A DNA stretch of 21,721 nucleotides, taken from the IMG/VR virus record IMGVR_UViG_3300042691_045931, positions 1-21,721 of that record. One strand, 5' to 3'. Origin of the DNA: a virus. Position 1 is the stretch's first letter. The number at the start of each line of letters is the position of its first letter. Position numbers and translations under genes: made by a program. This document shows, piece by piece, positions 20,553 through 21,721 of the stretch. Below the pieces are notes generated by a model that made no database searches, was not told where the DNA came from, and worked only from the letters and a program-made list of their open reading frames with translations.

Positions 20553-21257
20553 ACTAATTAGCGAGGAAGGCCCGGGCTCTAGGAACCCTCGATGGCCATA
20601 GGTGGTGCTATCTGGGCGCCGGCCGCATCTCTGTGAAGGGGGGTGATGTATTAGGCTAATTTTGTGGATATGCTAGCAAGATGGGCCTAAATAGTCTAGC
20701 GGCCGCACCTCTATAATCCAATACATCCATTATACCACGCCCCTGCAGTGGTGTCAACCCCAACATTGAGGATACAGTCAACTAACATAAGGCCCGCGGT
20801 ATAACGGTACGCGGCCGGTGTAGCTCAGTATTGAGGCCATACTGTCACGATGGTGGGCTCTACTACGGTATAAGGAACCAGTGTATAAGCTCAGCTACTG
20901 TTATATACCAATGCATATGGGGCCCGCGATGTTATAACACAGTGGGCCCTGCGGTAGAGGGGGGCCCGCTCTATAATCAGGCGGCCCCTTCCCTCCTCGT
21001 GGACTATCAATATAAGGAAGACAAGGACATGACGACTGAACTATGTTGATCGTGTAGGTATTACCGCCACCCCTTCCGTGGTGGCCCCCTCCTTATAACA
21101 GCCCCCTTATAACCACTCTCATAAGGGCGAGGGGCAGAGCAGGTATAGAACAGGGACTATCCGCGAGCCCCAATTAGAATAATGGACACAATAGTGCCAT
21201 ACGATAGTCTAGGCGGCCAAATGATAGTATAATAGTGCCAATATAATAGAACAGCCA
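20553..21257. other. About 700 bases with no confident gene
   Basis: Only weak open frames occur (one of 72 codons at 20831-21049 has no ribosome site and odd composition). There is a short direct repeat GGCCGCAYCTCTRTR (about 20627 and 20702) and a possible gatgtatt/aatacatc stem (about 20646-20655 with 20721-20730). The gccac/gtggc stem near 21065-21084 and the cccttat/ataaggg stem near 21107-21127 are likely transcript ends. GGCCC and CTAG are unusually frequent. It may be a regulatory or replication region, but no iteron set is convincing. Confidence 0.4.
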
Positions 21258-21479
21258 ATGAATAATGAGAGTAATGATATAAATTACGCTAAGGCGCGAC
21301 TAGATGCACACAGCATACCCTGGGCGCCTATCAGCGATGAGTGCCTTCGTATCACAGTAGGAGAGCGCTCCTACTACTACTACCTGCGCCGGGGGAGGTG
21401 GCGGGCCAGAGGAAGCAATAGGGAGTATAATACACACTCTATCGACCACCTAATAAAGTTCCTCTCCAGGATCCCTTAA
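21258..21479 (+). CDS. Small phage-type protein, 73 aa
   Basis: The protein begins MNNESNDINYAKARLDAHSI. The middle (LRITVGERSYYYYLRRGRWRARG) and end (SIDHLIKFLSRIP) resemble a small phage protein type with the plan of a start helix, HGI-like turn, aromatic strand, TGKWR-like turn and a final helix before YL. I know these only as conserved phage hypotheticals. No SD precedes the ATG. It is the last gene before the inverted repeat at 21489. Confidence 0.65.
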   Translation: MNNESNDINYAKARLDAHSIPWAPISDECLRITVGERSYYYYLRRGRWRARGSNREYNTHSIDHLIKFLSRIP

Positions 21480-21488
21480 TTAACTAAC

Positions 21489-21587
21489 GGCCCACCACAG
21501 GCCCACAACAGCTAATCAGAGGGACCCATCCTAGAGTTTCAATCCCTAGTAGGGATTAAGTTAGCTGTTGTGGGCCTGTGGTGGGCC
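21489..21587. repeat. Perfect 27-bp inverted repeat enclosing a CRISPR-repeat-like loop
   Basis: The arm 21489-21515 (begins GGCCCACCACAGGCCC) is the exact reverse complement of 21561-21587. The loop is 45 bases (21516-21560). There is no T-run after the right arm, so it is not a simple terminator; a further GC stem (21584-21590 with 21603-21609) and a CCAATAATTTATTGG palindrome (21608-21622) follow. Confidence 0.9.
21536..21560 (-). CRISPR. Solitary CRISPR-repeat-like unit
   Basis: On the - strand the sequence reads CTTAATCCCTACTAGGG followed by ATTGAAAC. It has the internal aatccct/agggatt dyad and the ATTGAAAC end (crRNA 5' handle) of cyanobacterial type III-B and I-D repeats, and it resembles a Microcystis-type repeat as I remember it. 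There is only one copy and no cas genes, so it is not an array. A degenerate extension may run into 21561-21572. It could be a decoy repeat (RNA anti-CRISPR), a captured repeat or chance. Confidence 0.5.
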
Positions 21588-21622
21588 CCCCCGATAACGT
21601 AAGGGGGCCAATAATTTATTGG
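21584..21622. terminator. GC stem plus AT palindrome after the inverted repeat
   Basis: ggccccc (21584-21590) pairs with gggggcc (21603-21609), followed by the AT-rich palindrome CCAATAATTTATTGG. This is terminator-like, but the T-run is poor, so the call is tentative. Confidence 0.35.
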
Positions 21623-21721
21623 TTACAGCGTCTAATAAATAGCTTCACCCGATTGGGGGAATCGCCAAGGGCGGTTTATATGTCATCCTGAGGAGAGGAT
21701 AGGCCTAACTCCCTTACGGGA

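Noticed and set aside
20831-21049. 72-codon frame in the right noncoding region
   Set aside because: TTG start, no SD, and no recognisable protein pattern; the region is rich in short palindromes.

Overview
The window looks like part of a mobile element (phage or large plasmid) of a cyanobacterium, possibly a Microcystis-like host. The host guess rests on three things: a lectin-type FGE-sulfatase protein of the kind cyanobacterial diversity-generating retroelements (DGRs) mutate, cyanobacteria-like tandem TATCAGT spacer DNA near 14.2 and 14.6 kb, and a CRISPR-repeat-like sequence near the right end whose orientation and GATTGAAAC end resemble Microcystis-type repeats as I remember them. No capsid, terminase, portal, rRNA or convincing tRNA gene is visible, so phage versus plasmid is not settled.

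Left part (about 160-5250): single genes, most bracketed by a GC-rich terminator followed at once by a recurrent box (consensus about CYTTYTAGTGA), then usually a strong AGGAGG. The cargo includes a large CCQ-motif protein, a clear DUF1874/AcrIII-1 ring nuclease (a known viral anti-CRISPR of type III systems), three tiny membrane proteins, a possible nuclease-like protein, and unknown genes. This resembles an anti-defence or host-takeover island.

Core (5366-12465): three genes without Shine-Dalgarno sites and with disordered N-termini. The central one encodes 1,698 residues: a basic N-terminal region, a zincin metallopeptidase domain (HELVH), a Ser/Thr/Asn linker, and a two-barrel RNA polymerase that joins a beta-like barrel to a beta-prime-like barrel with the DADGD catalytic motif. 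The recurrent box may be the promoter this polymerase reads. A 500-base noncoding region of repeated hairpins separates the second and third genes.

Middle (12470-14950): an imported-looking section. An FGE/C-lectin gene has the codon signature of a DGR variable region. Its leader and first ~20 codons are a duplicate of those of the next gene (NATPH-type protein). A third gene contains an out-of-frame relic of an FGE gene, and two tandemly duplicated AT-rich genes follow.

Right part (14960-21721): small, tightly packed and often overlapping genes of unknown function (membrane or exported proteins, a paralogous pair), a convergent HNH endonuclease gene, an array of hairpins with conserved caps and changing stems (20223-20552), about 700 bases with little coding, one small phage-like gene, and a perfect 27-bp inverted repeat whose loop holds the solitary CRISPR-repeat-like sequence. 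With the AcrIII-1 gene, this suggests the element carries both protein and possibly RNA-based countermeasures to CRISPR.
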